A stretch of DNA of 64,000 bases from CAWAYR01 sp050250875 (GCA_050250875.1 JBFWNV010000003.1:186001-250000); one strand, 5' to 3'. Numbered from the stretch's first letter, positions 51,686-60,659 are shown. Program-made: numbers and translations. The notes: a model not told the origin generated them from the sequence alone.

Positions 51686-53671
51686 ATGGCGCGACGCGCG
51701 TGGGCCCTCCACCTCGCGGCTGTGCTCGGCTACGTGGTGGTGGCAGTGGCGTTTTCCTGGCCCCTGCTGCCCAACGCGGCCACGCACCTCACCGGTGATC
51801 CCGGCGGCGATACTGGTGTGTACGTCTGGAACCAGTGGGTGTTCCAGCACGGCGCCTTCGTCGAGGGCCGCAATCCGCTGACCACCGAGCACATCTTCTC
51901 GCTCACGCCCCGCCCGGTCGATCTGTCGCAGCACAACTACACGCTGTTCCTCAACGTGCTGGCGATGCCGTTCATCGGCACGTTCGGCCCGGTGCTGACG
52001 TTCAACCTGGTCTACCTGGCCGTCGTCGTCCTCACTGCCTGGATGACCTTCGTCCTCGCCCGCCGCGTCACCGACGGCGCCGTCCTCGAGGCCTGGCTCG
52101 CCGGGCTGGCCTTCGCCTGGGCGCCGCTGATGGTCGCCCGCACCACCGGGCACGTCAGCCTCGTCGCCGCCGCGCCGCTGCCGGCGTTCATGTGGTGCCT
52201 CTACCGCGTCGAGCGCTCCGAGCGGCTGCGCGACTCGGCCCTGGCCGGCGTGGTGGTCGCCTGGGCGGCGTTCTGCGACGCCTATTACGCCGTCTACTGC
52301 CTGATGATCGCCACCGTCTACGTCGGCTCGCGCGTGCTCAGGCTCGAGTGGCGGCGGGGCTGGCACCACGGGGTCGGCCGGTGGATTCTCGACCTCTGCA
52401 TCCTGCTGACCGGCGGCCTGGTCGCCGGCCTGGCGCTCGGCCGGGGCGGCCGCCTCGACTTCTTCGGCATCCCGGTCAGCGTCCGCGGGCTCTACACGCC
52501 GACGCTGCTGCTGACGCTGCTGGTGCTGGCGCGGCTCGTGCTCACCCTCGGGCCGCACGTGGCGCGCGTCTCGCTGCCGAGCCCGCGGGCGATCGCCGCC
52601 ACCCTGGTGGCCGGATTCACCGGCGCCGTCGTGCTGTCGCCGGCGCTCTACGGCGCTTCGCAGCGCCTGTTCGACGGCACCTGGGTGTCGCCGCCCATCT
52701 TCTGGCGCAGCAGCCCCGCCGGCGTGGACCTCCTGGCCTTCGTGGTGCCCAACCCGTCGCACCCGCTGGTGTCGTGGCTCGCCGGCTCGGCGCAGCTGGC
52801 GGCGCCGACGGTCTTCGTCGAGTACACGGCCGCCCTCAGTCTGATGACGCTGGCGGCGATCGCCTTCGCCATATGGCGGCTCGGCCTGCGTAATCCCGGC
52901 CTCCTCACCGTCGCCGTCGGCTTCGCCCTGCTCGCGCTCGGACCTTTTGTTCACGTCGCCGGCGTGAACACCTACGCGCCGGGCCCGTGGGCGCTGCTGC
53001 GCTACGTGCCGGTGTTCGGTCTGGCCCGGACGCCGACCCGCTTTGCGATCGTCGCGGCGCTGGCCGTGAGCCTCCTCTTCGCCCTGGCCCTGGTCGAGAT
53101 CGGCCGCCGCTGGCCACACCGCCGTCGCGTGCTCCTCGGCGCGATCGCCGTGGCGCTCGTCGTCGAACTGTGGCCGGCACCGCGGCCGCTCTATTCGGCC
53201 GGGATCTCGCCGGTCTACGACATCATTCGCGCCGATCCCCGGCCGGTCCGGGTGCTCGAACTGCCCACCGGGGTTCGCGACGGCACCAGTTCCGCCGGTA
53301 ATTTCAGCGCCCGCTATCAGTTCCATCAGACCGTCCACGGCAAACGGCTGATGGGCGGCTACCTGTCGCGCGTGTCGGAGCGCCGCCTTTCGGAAGTGAA
53401 GGAATCGCGCACGCTCGCGGCGCTGATCGCGCTCAGTCAGGGAGACGAGGTGGCCGCCGCCGACCTTTCCGACGTCGCCGCGCGGGCGCCGGGCTTCGTC
53501 CAGCGCGCCCGGCTCGGCTGGGTGGTGATTCACCGCGCGCAGACGCCGCCGGCGCTCGAGGCATTCGTCACCCGTGCGTTCGCCCTGGAGCGCGTGGCCG
53601 AGGACGGCGATACCGTGCTCTTCCGCCCGCGGCTGGCGCCGTCGCCGGACATCGCCGCGACCCGGCCCTGA
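51686..53671 (+). CDS. Large polytopic membrane protein (GT-C/YfhO-like)
   Basis: 661 residues with about twelve membrane helices and a soluble C-terminal third (from about 510). The first loop after helix 1 contains 'HLTGDPGGDTGVYVWNQWVF', an Asp-rich extracytoplasmic loop in the position where GT-C glycosyltransferases carry their catalytic acid. 'GVNTYAPGPWALLRYVPVFGLARTPTRFAI' before the last helices is common to YfhO-like and related proteins. A lipid-linked sugar transferase is possible, but function is not established. ATG 51686 is preceded by an in-frame TAG, so no longer form exists. It lies just upstream of the spermidine-synthase-like gene, with 53 bases between them. Confidence 0.8.
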   Translation: MARRAWALHLAAVLGYVVVAVAFSWPLLPNAATHLTGDPGGDTGVYVWNQWVFQHGAFVEGRNPLTTEHIFSLTPRPVDLSQHNYTLFLNVLAMPFIGTFGPVLTFNLVYLAVVVLTAWMTFVLARRVTDGAVLEAWLAGLAFAWAPLMVARTTGHVSLVAAAPLPAFMWCLYRVERSERLRDSALAGVVVAWAAFCDAYYAVYCLMIATVYVGSRVLRLEWRRGWHHGVGRWILDLCILLTGGLVAGLALGRGGRLDFFGIPVSVRGLYTPTLLLTLLVLARLVLTLGPHVARVSLPSPRAIAATLVAGFTGAVVLSPALYGASQRLFDGTWVSPPIFWRSSPAGVDLLAFVVPNPSHPLVSWLAGSAQLAAPTVFVEYTAALSLMTLAAIAFAIWRLGLRNPGLLTVAVGFALLALGPFVHVAGVNTYAPGPWALLRYVPVFGLARTPTRFAIVAALAVSLLFALALVEIGRRWPHRRRVLLGAIAVALVVELWPAPRPLYSAGISPVYDIIRADPRPVRVLELPTGVRDGTSSAGNFSARYQFHQTVHGKRLMGGYLSRVSERRLSEVKESRTLAALIALSQGDEVAAADLSDVAARAPGFVQRARLGWVVIHRAQTPPALEAFVTRAFALERVAEDGDTVLFRPRLAPSPDIAATRP

Positions 53672-53710
53672 CACCGGTTCGGCCGACGCCGGCCGGCGCC
53701 GGCTCCACGC

Positions 53711-53716
53711 TACACT
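53711..53716 (+). promoter_or_regulatory. -10-like element before the spermidine-synthase-like gene
   Basis: TACACT ends eight bases before ATG 53725 (five before GTG 53722). It fits the leaderless pattern seen elsewhere in the window. Confidence 0.35.
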
Positions 53717-53724
53717 CGTCGGTG

Positions 53725-56700
53725 ATGCCTCCCCCGCGGTGGTTCCTGCTCGCGTACGCCGCCTCCGGCGCCGCGGCGCTCATCTACGAAGTTGCCTGGA
53801 CGCGCCTGCTCACCCTGTATCTCGGCCACGGCGTGGCAGCGGCCAGCACGGTGCTCGCGGCGTTCATGGGCGGACTGGCGATCGGCGCGGCCTGGGGCGG
53901 GCCGCGCGCCGACCGCGCCGCGAGAGGCGACGCCCTTCGCCTCTATGCCGGCCTCGAAGTGGCCATCGCCGCATTGGCGCTGCTGGTGCCGCTGGCCGTC
54001 GCGGCGGCGACGCCGCTGCTGGCGCGCGCCTACGCCGATGGCAACGGCGGATTGTCGTTCGCCGTGCTCCGCCTGGCCGTGAGCCTCCTGGTCGTCGCGG
54101 TGCCGGCGGTGGCGATGGGGGCCACCTTCCCGGTCGTCGCCCGCTGGTACGTCGCCGACGCCGCGGCAGCCACCCGCGGCGCCGGAGCCCTCTATGCCGC
54201 CAACACGGTCGGCGCCGCACTGGGCGCGCTGCTGGCCGGTTTCGTGCTGCTGCCGACGCTCGGCCTGCGCGCCACGACCTGGGTCGGCGTCGCCCTGAAC
54301 CTCGTGGTCGCGGCGGCCGCCTGGATTCTGGCGCGCCGGCCGCTGCCGGCCGACGTGACGGCGGTTGCCACCCCGGCGGCCGGCCGCGCGGGGCGCAAGG
54401 CCGCCACGCCCGAACCCGCCGGCCGCGGCCTGGGGCACGTCTGGCTGGCCGCCCTCGCGCTCGGCGTCTCGGGTTTCGCGTCGCTCGTGCTGCAGGTCGT
54501 CTGGTCGCGGCTGCTGGCGCAGATCATCGGCCCGACCACCTACGCCTTCAGCCTGGTCGTCGCGATCTTCATCGGCGGCCTGGCCATCGGCGCCGTCATC
54601 GGCCGCTGGCTGGCCGGACGCACCGTCCAGCCGGCGGCGTGGCTGGCCGGAGCCATCGGCTTCGCCGTGCTGGCGACCGCCGCGGCGGCCTGGACGGTGG
54701 ACGACGGCCTGCTGGCGATGGCGCGCGCGGTCGCGGCCCCGGATGCGACGTTCGCCTCGGTGCTGCGCCGACAGCTGCTCCTCGCCGCGGCCTGGCTCGG
54801 GCCGCTGGCGCTCGGCTTCGGCGCGGCCTTTCCCTTCGCGGTGCGCCTCGGGACGGGCCGTGACGCCTCGCTCAGCGCCGACCTGGGCCTCATCTACGCC
54901 GTCAACACCATCGGCGCCATCGCCGGGTCGCTGGCCGCCGGGTTCGTGCTGGTGCCGCGACTCGGGCTGTACGACACGGTCCGCACCGTCGGCGTCATCT
55001 CGGCCGCGGCCGCGCTCCTGCTGGCGTGGCGGGCCGGACTGCGCGGCCCGGCGCGTCTCGCGACGACCACCGCGTGCGCGGCGGCGATGGCCGCGTCGGC
55101 GCTGCTGCCGCCGTGGAGCGCGGCGATGCTGTCGAGCGGCGCCTACAAGTACGCCTCGGCGATGACCGCCGACGCGCTCGACATCGCCTTGACCGCCGGC
55201 CGGCTGCTCTACTACCGCGACGGCGCCACGGCCTCGGTGGCGGTGCGCGATGCCGCCGGCACGACCTCGCTGTCGATCGACGGCAAGGTCGACGCCTCGA
55301 ACACCGGCGACATGCTGACGCAGCGTCTGCTCGCGCACGTGCCGATGCTGCTCCACCCGGCACCGCGGCGGGCGGCGATTCTCGGGCTCGGCAGCGGCGT
55401 GACGACCGGCGCGGCGCTCCGCCACCCGGTGGAGCGCGTCGACGTCCTCGAGATTTCGCCCGAGGTCGTGCAGGCGTCCCGCTTCTTCGAACCGGAGAAC
55501 GCGCGGGCGCTGGCCGACCCGCGGACCCGCCTCATCGTCGGCGACGGCCGCACCCACCTGCTGCTCGGCCGCGACACCTACGACGTCATCGTCTCGGAGC
55601 CGTCCAACCCGTGGATGGCGGGCATCGCGTCGCTCTTCACCCGCGAGTTCTTCACCGCCGCCAAGGCCCGCCTCGCCCCCGGCGGCGTGCTGTGTCAGTG
55701 GGCGCACACCTACGACATCAGCCCCGAGGACCTGCGGTCCATCGTCGGTACCTTCGCCGAGGTCTTTCCTGAGGGCACGCTGTGGCTGGTCGGCGAGGGC
55801 GACGTCCTGCTCATCGGCGGCACCGACCCGATGCTCCCGCGCGTTGGCGCTCTGGCCGGCGTCTGGGCGAGCCGGGCGGACGCCGTCGCCGACCTCGCCC
55901 GGGTCGGCGCCCGCGACCCCTTCAGCGTGACGTCGCTGCTGGTGGCCACCGGCGCCACGCTGAGCCGCTACGCCAACGGCGCCGCGCCGCTGACCGACGA
56001 CTACGCCCGGGTCGAGTTCAGCGGCCCGCGCACGGTGTTCTCACGGGCCCGGATCGACAACGCCGCCGCGCTCCGCGCCCTGGCCGCGGAGCAGCCGGTC
56101 GAGGTGGTCGTGGCCGCCCGCGCCGCCGCCAGCGCGGCCTCGTGGCGGGATCGCGGGCGGATGCTGCTCGACGCCAGTGCTCCCAGGGCTGCCTGGGCCG
56201 ACTTCGAAACGGCGCTCCGGAAGGATCCCGGCGACGTGATGGCCTACGACGGCCTGCTCGAGTCCGGCGCCGCGCGCACCGCCGAAACCGTCGCGCTCCT
56301 GCGCGAACTGGCGGCCCCGCCCGACCGGGTCGAGGCTCAGGTGGCGCTGTCCCACTTCCTCGCCTCGACGGGCGCCATCGACGAGGCGGTCGCGGTCGCG
56401 TTCGCCGCGGTGGAGCGGAACCCCTCGAACCTACCGGCCCTGGAACAGCTGGCGTCGATCCTCAGCGACGTCCGCGACCGTGACCGCCTGGTGCCGGTGG
56501 TGGCGCGCCTGCGCAGCCTCGCACCGACCGCCGATGCCGCCCGGTACTACTCCGCGTCGCTGTTCTTCCTCGATGGCCGCACGGACCAGGCCATCGCCGA
56601 GGCCCGGGCGCTGGTCGCCGCCAACCCGACCCATGCGCGGGCCTACAACCTGCTCGGCGCCGCGCTGGCGACCCAGGGCCGCCGCGAGGCGGCTCGCGAT

Positions 56701-56895
56701 GCCTTCCTCGCGTCCCTGAAAGCGGAACCGCGGGATCCCTCCACCTACACGAACCTCGGGCTGCTCGAGCTGGAGACCGGTAACCGCGACGCCGGCCTGC
56801 AGCGCCTCGCCGAGGCCCTGCTGCTCGATCCGACGGCGGCTGCGGCGCGCGAGGCGTACGCCCGCGAGAGCGCCCGCGGCGGCCGCAGCTCCTGA
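53725..56895 (+). CDS. Fused membrane/spermidine synthase-like protein with TPR tail
   Basis: 1056 residues in three parts. Residues 1-480 contain about twelve membrane segments arranged as two repeats, each opening alike ('GAAALIYEVAWTRLLTLYLG' and 'GFASLVLQVVWSRLLAQIIG'). Residues 490-740 form a spermidine synthase-type Rossmann fold: 'AAILGLGSGVTTGAAL', 'VDVLEISPEVVQASRFF', 'IVGDGRTHLLLGRDTYDVIVSEPSNPWMAG'. A C-terminal region from 800 contains TPR repeats ('ARAYNLLGAALATQGRREAARDAFLASL'). Such fusions are widespread but their substrate is unknown; aminopropyl transfer is not established. The polyamine-binding acidic positions cannot be judged here. ATG 53725 and GTG 53722 are both possible starts. 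Confidence 0.88.
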   Translation: MPPPRWFLLAYAASGAAALIYEVAWTRLLTLYLGHGVAAASTVLAAFMGGLAIGAAWGGPRADRAARGDALRLYAGLEVAIAALALLVPLAVAAATPLLARAYADGNGGLSFAVLRLAVSLLVVAVPAVAMGATFPVVARWYVADAAAATRGAGALYAANTVGAALGALLAGFVLLPTLGLRATTWVGVALNLVVAAAAWILARRPLPADVTAVATPAAGRAGRKAATPEPAGRGLGHVWLAALALGVSGFASLVLQVVWSRLLAQIIGPTTYAFSLVVAIFIGGLAIGAVIGRWLAGRTVQPAAWLAGAIGFAVLATAAAAWTVDDGLLAMARAVAAPDATFASVLRRQLLLAAAWLGPLALGFGAAFPFAVRLGTGRDASLSADLGLIYAVNTIGAIAGSLAAGFVLVPRLGLYDTVRTVGVISAAAALLLAWRAGLRGPARLATTTACAAAMAASALLPPWSAAMLSSGAYKYASAMTADALDIALTAGRLLYYRDGATASVAVRDAAGTTSLSIDGKVDASNTGDMLTQRLLAHVPMLLHPAPRRAAILGLGSGVTTGAALRHPVERVDVLEISPEVVQASRFFEPENARALADPRTRLIVGDGRTHLLLGRDTYDVIVSEPSNPWMAGIASLFTREFFTAAKARLAPGGVLCQWAHTYDISPEDLRSIVGTFAEVFPEGTLWLVGEGDVLLIGGTDPMLPRVGALAGVWASRADAVADLARVGARDPFSVTSLLVATGATLSRYANGAAPLTDDYARVEFSGPRTVFSRARIDNAAALRALAAEQPVEVVVAARAAASAASWRDRGRMLLDASAPRAAWADFETALRKDPGDVMAYDGLLESGAARTAETVALLRELAAPPDRVEAQVALSHFLASTGAIDEAVAVAFAAVERNPSNLPALEQLASILSDVRDRDRLVPVVARLRSLAPTADAARYYSASLFFLDGRTDQAIAEARALVAANPTHARAYNLLGAALATQGRREAARDAFLASLKAEPRDPSTYTNLGLLELETGNRDAGLQRLAEALLLDPTAAAAREAYARESARGGRSS

Positions 56896-57132
56896 TCGCC
56901 AGCCGGCGCCGCTCACCGCGGCGTCATATCCAATTCCTCGAAAGCACGATCCACGAGGTTGTTGGCGACAGCGCGGCGGTGCGCGTCCAGGTGCCGCGAT
57001 GTGACGGGCGCGCTGACCAAAACCGACCGAATTCCATACGGCGTGAGGGAGTGTTTACGCCGATTTCGCTTATCAGACAACCGTCGCCTTCGGTACGGAA
57101 CTTGCTCCGGACGAAAGACAGGAGAAGGTGGA
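56896..57132 (+). other. Intergenic region of lower GC
   Basis: 237 bases between the spermidine-synthase-like gene and the small Cys/His gene. Bases 57000-57110 are clearly less GC-rich than the surroundings. They likely hold the promoter of the small gene, but I see no strong -35/-10 pair. A minus-strand frame here has AT-rich third positions and is not supported. Confidence 0.4.
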
Positions 57133-57354
57133 ATGAGCGTTGTCAAGCTGTTGGGGTTCGGGACGATGGCCTGTGGCTGCGTCGTCGGCCGCTACCGCGA
57201 CCAAGCCAGCCTTCGCGAAGTGGTCTACGTCGAAGAGAAGGGCCCGCAGTGCGCGAGCGCGGCTCACCGTCAGAACCACACCATCTCGGCGCTGCGTGAC
57301 GGCCGCACGGCCGACGGCTTCCAGCCGGCGCTCGCCGCGACGCGCGCCTCCTAG
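57133..57354 (+). CDS. Small Cys/His protein, possible metal binding
   Basis: 73 residues from ATG 57133, with GGAGAAGG a short distance upstream. 'MACGCVVGRYRD' gives C14-x-C16, and 'EEKGPQCASAAHRQNH' gives C40, H45 and H49, so the pattern is CxC...C-x4-H-x3-H, a plausible zinc or iron site. The first half ('REVVYVEEKG') is predicted as beta strand. I do not recognise a named family. It lies 68 bases upstream of the orphan DNA methyltransferase on the same strand. Confidence 0.65.
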   Translation: MSVVKLLGFGTMACGCVVGRYRDQASLREVVYVEEKGPQCASAAHRQNHTISALRDGRTADGFQPALAATRAS

Positions 57355-57408
57355 GCGCGACCGTCACCAGCCGGGGCGCCGCGCGGCGGCCCCGTGGCGC
57401 GGAGCCTG

Positions 57409-57414
57409 TACAAT
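57409..57414 (+). promoter_or_regulatory. -10 element of the DNA methyltransferase gene, leaderless
   Basis: TACAAT ends eight bases before GTG 57423, with no Shine-Dalgarno sequence between. Confidence 0.4.
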
Positions 57415-57422
57415 CGCCCCGC

Positions 57423-58325
57423 GTGCCCTCCCCCGTTCCCAAGCCCTACGACATCGTCCAGGCCGGACGCGCCTCGATTCGCTTCTATCTCGGCGACTGC
57501 GTCCCGGTGCTCGCTGAGCTGCCGCCCCGGTCGATCGACGTCGTCGTCACCTCGCCGCCCTACAACCTCGGGATCGACTACCGCACCTACGACGACGGCC
57601 AGCCGCGCCAGGACTACCTCGACTGGACCGGCCGGTGGGTGGCCGAGGTGGCCCGGGTGCTCGCCGCCCAGGGTTCCCTGTTCCTCAACGTCGGCGCCAA
57701 GCCGACCGAGCCGTGGACCGCGCTCGACGTGGCGCAGGCCGTGCGCCCGCACCTGCGGCTGCAGAACATCGTCCACTGGATCAAGTCGATCGCCATCGAG
57801 GCCGACGCCGCCGGCGCCCGGGCCGGGCTGGCCGAGGATCTCGCGGTGGGCCACTACAAGCCGATCAACTCGGCCCGGTTTCTGAACGACTGCCACGAGT
57901 TCGTCTTCCATTTCACGCCGGAGGGCGTGACCCGGCTCGACCGCCTCGCCCTGGGCGTGAAGTACCAGGACGCCTCGAACGTGGCCCGCTGGCGTGCCGC
58001 CTCGGGCGGCCGGCGGTGCCGCGGCAACACCTGGTTCATCCCCTACGAGACCATCCAGAACCGCGAGAAGGACCGCCCCCATCCGGCCACCTTCCCGCCG
58101 CGCCTCCCCGAGTACTGCCTGCGCCTGCACGGCGCCGGACGCGGCCGCACCGTCGCCGATCCGTTCCTCGGCCTGGGTTCGACCACGGTCGCCTGCGCGC
58201 GGCTCGGCGTGGACGCCATCGGCATCGAGCTCGACGAGCACTACCTGCGGGAAGCGATCGCCCGCACCCGCGCCGCCGTCGCCAGCCGCGAGCGGCGCCG
58301 TCCGGCGCGCCGTTCCGCGGTCTGA
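57423..58325 (+). CDS. Orphan DNA (N4-cytosine/N6-adenine) methyltransferase
   Basis: 300 residues, GTG start. Motif IV is TSPPYN (residues 43-48) and comes first; 'ADPFLGLGSTTVACARLGVDAIGIELDEHYLREA' near the C-terminus is motif I, so the order is that of the beta class. The central region holds the target recognition domain with 'KYQDASNVARWRAASGGRRCRGNTWFIPYETI' and 'HPATFPPRLPEYCLRLHG'. It modifies N4 of cytosine or N6 of adenine in DNA. No restriction endonuclease gene is adjacent, so it is probably a solitary regulatory or CcrM-like methyltransferase; its recognition sequence is unknown. Confidence 0.93.
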   Translation: MPSPVPKPYDIVQAGRASIRFYLGDCVPVLAELPPRSIDVVVTSPPYNLGIDYRTYDDGQPRQDYLDWTGRWVAEVARVLAAQGSLFLNVGAKPTEPWTALDVAQAVRPHLRLQNIVHWIKSIAIEADAAGARAGLAEDLAVGHYKPINSARFLNDCHEFVFHFTPEGVTRLDRLALGVKYQDASNVARWRAASGGRRCRGNTWFIPYETIQNREKDRPHPATFPPRLPEYCLRLHGAGRGRTVADPFLGLGSTTVACARLGVDAIGIELDEHYLREAIARTRAAVASRERRRPARRSAV

Positions 58326-58458
58326 CGGCATCGGGCCGGCCGTCCGGCGCGGCCCGCGTCCCCGCCCGCGGCTTCCGGGGTCACGCGGCAGCCATGCCGG
58401 ACGCGGCCGCCCCGGAAACGCAACGTATCCGATGCATTCGCTGGGGCCCAGGATTTCC

Positions 58459-58488
58459 TTGAGTCCATCTCTCGCTGAGATATATGCT
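58459..58488 (+). promoter_or_regulatory. LysR gene promoter with embedded ATCTC-N5-GAGAT operator
   Basis: TTGAGT (58459-58464) and TATGCT (58483-58488, 18-base spacer; or TATATG at 58481 with 16). Between and partly over them lies ATCTC-TCGCT-GAGAT (58467-58481), an inverted repeat containing T-N11-A, the LysR box. An AGGAG ribosome-binding site precedes the GTG. This arrangement predicts autoregulation. Confidence 0.6.
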
Positions 58489-58508
58489 GTGGCGCACCAG
58501 GAGCCCCA

Positions 58509-59411
58509 GTGGACCTACGCCAACTCGAGATCATCCGCGCCATCGCCGAATCCGGCTCGTTCACCGCCGCCGGGCACAAGCTGCACGTCTCCCAGTCGGC
58601 GATCAGCCGCCAGATCCTCCTGCTCGAAGACGAACTGAAGACGCCGGTCTTCCTGCGCATCGGCCGGCGCATCCGCATCACCCCGGCCGGCGAGGCGCTG
58701 CTGCAGCTGAGCCATCGGATGTTCCAGGACCTGACCGACACGGTGGCCGGCATCGGCGACAGCCAGGAGACGCTGCGCGGCACCATCCGGATCCTCGGCG
58801 GGATGACGGTCTGTCTCTACGTGTTCCCGACGCTGCTGTCCGAACTCACCCGCCAGCATCCCGGCGTCGAGGTCAAGATCATCAACGACAGCACCGAGCG
58901 CTGCGTGCAGCACCTGCGCGCCGGCACCGGCGATCTGGCGCTGCTGACGCTGCCGATCAAGGACGCCGACATGGTGACGGTGCCGGTCATGCTGGAGGAG
59001 CTGCTGGTGGTCACCGCGGCCAAGCATCCGCTGTCGAAGAAGCGCAAGGTCACCGCCGCCGATCTGGCCGCCTACCCGTTCGTGCTGTTCGAGTCGGGGT
59101 CGAACACCCGCCGGGTCATCGACGAGTTCTTCGCCGCCGCCAAGATCGCGCCGCGCATCGTGATGGAGACCGAGAACGTCGAGATCATCAAGGCCCTGGT
59201 CCGCCACGGCCTCGGCATCTCGATCGTCTCGCATCAGTCGGTGGCCCGCGACGTGGCCAGCGGCCACCTCTACTCGGCGCGCATCGAGGGCCGGCCGCTC
59301 ATCCGCGAGACCGGCTGGGTCTATCCGAAGATGAGCCGCACGCCGCGCGCCGTCGAAGAGGTGATCAAGGCCTTCGAGAAGGTGCGGCCGAAACTGCGCC
59401 CGGCGCCCTGA
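58509..59411 (+). CDS. LysR family transcriptional regulator
   Basis: 300 residues, GTG start. N-terminal winged HTH 'MDLRQLEIIRAIAESGSFTAAGHKLHVSQSAISRQI' (1-60), then the type 2 periplasmic-binding-like effector domain (90-295: 'GTIRILGGMTVCLYVFPTLL', 'DLALLTLPIKDADM'). Such proteins bind DNA as tetramers and respond to a small-molecule ligand. Its own promoter contains a LysR box. It converges with the aminotransferase gene 45 bases beyond, and a palindrome upstream of that gene is a further candidate site, so the aminotransferase may be a target. Confidence 0.95.
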   Translation: MDLRQLEIIRAIAESGSFTAAGHKLHVSQSAISRQILLLEDELKTPVFLRIGRRIRITPAGEALLQLSHRMFQDLTDTVAGIGDSQETLRGTIRILGGMTVCLYVFPTLLSELTRQHPGVEVKIINDSTERCVQHLRAGTGDLALLTLPIKDADMVTVPVMLEELLVVTAAKHPLSKKRKVTAADLAAYPFVLFESGSNTRRVIDEFFAAAKIAPRIVMETENVEIIKALVRHGLGISIVSHQSVARDVASGHLYSARIEGRPLIRETGWVYPKMSRTPRAVEEVIKAFEKVRPKLRPAP

Positions 59412-59420
59412 CCCAGCTTC

Positions 59421-59446
59421 GCCGCGCGCCCCGTGACGCGCGCGGC
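59421..59446 (+). terminator. GC-rich hairpin between convergent LysR and aminotransferase genes
   Basis: GCCGCGCG (59421-59428) pairs with CGCGCGGC (59439-59446), 8 bp. It lies between the two stop codons. There is no T-run, so it may be a weak bidirectional terminator. Confidence 0.4.
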
Positions 59447-59456
59447 TCCGGCGCCG

Positions 59457-60659
59457 CTACGGCGTGGCCGCGGTGCTGACGCCGGCGCCGGCCAGCACGC
59501 CGCCGAGGATCGCCACCGCTTCCTGGATCTCGGCGACGCTCAAGGTCACGAAGCTGAGGCGCATCGTCCGCGGGTCGGGGTCGGCGGCGAAGAACGGCGC
59601 CCCCGGCACGAACGCCACCCCGGCCTCGACCGCCTTGTCGAGCAGCGCCATCGCGTCGAAACCCTCGGGCAGCCGCAGCCAGAAGAACATGCCGCCGCGT
59701 GGCGTCTGCCAGGTGGTGCCGGCCGGCAGGTGGGCGCTGAGCGCCGCGGCCATCGCGTCGCGCTGGGTGCGATAGCGCTCGCGGATGGTCGGCACGTGGC
59801 GATCGAGGAAGCCGTCCTTCACCACCTCGTAGACGACGCGCTGGTTGAAGCCGGGCGTGTGCAGGTCGGCGGCCTGCTTGGCCGACAGCAGCTTCGGATA
59901 GAGCGCCTTCGGCGCCGCGAGGAAGCCGAGGCGGAAGCCCGGCGTGAGCACCTTGGAGAACGACCCCAGGTAGACGCAGCCGTCGGGCCAGCGCGCCGAT
60001 ACCGGCGCCGGCGGCTCGTGGTCGTACCAGAGGTCGCCGTACGGGTTGTCCTCGACGAGCGGCACGCCGGCCGACTGGGCCGCCGCCACCAGCGCGTCGC
60101 GCCGCGGGCCGGGTATCTGCAGGCCGGTGGGGTTCTGGAAGTTCGGCAGCAGATACGCGAAGCGCGTGCCCGGCGCGCGCTGCGGCAGGTCGGCGAGAGC
60201 TTCGGGTCGCGGGCCCTCGCCGTCGCAGGCGAGGCTGGCGAAGACCGGCTCGTAGGGCACGTAGGCCTGCAGCGCGCCGAGATAGGTCGGCGCCTCGACG
60301 GCGACCGGCGCTCCGGCATCGATGAGCACCTTGCCCACCAGGTCGAGCCCCTGCTGCGACCCGGTGGTGATGAGCACCTGCTCCGGCGTGGTGGCGAAGC
60401 CGGCCTGGCCGAGCCGGGCCACGACCCACTCGCGCAGCGGCAGGAAGCCCTCGCTTGAGGCGTACTGCAACGCCGGCTTGCCGTGGGTGCGCAGCACCGT
60501 GTCGCAGGCGGCGCGCAGCGCCTCGACCGGGAAGGTGTCGGGCGAAGGCAGGCCGCCGGCCATCGAGCGCACGCCGGGCCGCTCCGCCACCTTGAGGATC
60601 TCGCGGAGAATCGACGGGTTCATCCGGGCGGTGCGCTGCGCCAACGTCCACGTGCTCAT
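59457..60659 (-). CDS. PLP-dependent aminotransferase (class I/II, 2-aminoadipate type)
   Basis: 400 residues from ATG 60659. 'SMAGGLPSPDTFPVEALRAA' opens the small domain; 'ITTGSQQGLDLVGKVLID' is the phosphate-binding region; 'LLPNFQNPTGLQIPGPRRDALVAAA' and 'VEDNPYGDLWYD' hold Asn and Asp of the cofactor site; the PLP lysine is in 'YLGSFSKVLTPGFRLGFLAAP'; the C-terminal Arg is in the 'PRGGMFFWLRLPEG' segment. There is no GntR HTH, so it is not a MocR regulator. It resembles LysN/2-aminoadipate transaminases. A promoter TTGGGG-17-GATAAT lies upstream (60687-60715). The substrate is not certain. Confidence 0.9.
   Translation of the reverse strand: MSTWTLAQRTARMNPSILREILKVAERPGVRSMAGGLPSPDTFPVEALRAACDTVLRTHGKPALQYASSEGFLPLREWVVARLGQAGFATTPEQVLITTGSQQGLDLVGKVLIDAGAPVAVEAPTYLGALQAYVPYEPVFASLACDGEGPRPEALADLPQRAPGTRFAYLLPNFQNPTGLQIPGPRRDALVAAAQSAGVPLVEDNPYGDLWYDHEPPAPVSARWPDGCVYLGSFSKVLTPGFRLGFLAAPKALYPKLLSAKQAADLHTPGFNQRVVYEVVKDGFLDRHVPTIRERYRTQRDAMAAALSAHLPAGTTWQTPRGGMFFWLRLPEGFDAMALLDKAVEAGVAFVPGAPFFAADPDPRTMRLSFVTLSVAEIQEAVAILGGVLAGAGVSTAATP

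Noticed and set aside
56913..57146. 77-codon minus-strand frame over the small Cys/His gene promoter region
   Set aside because: Third positions are AT-rich across most of the frame, unlike every real gene here, and it overlaps the start of a better candidate.
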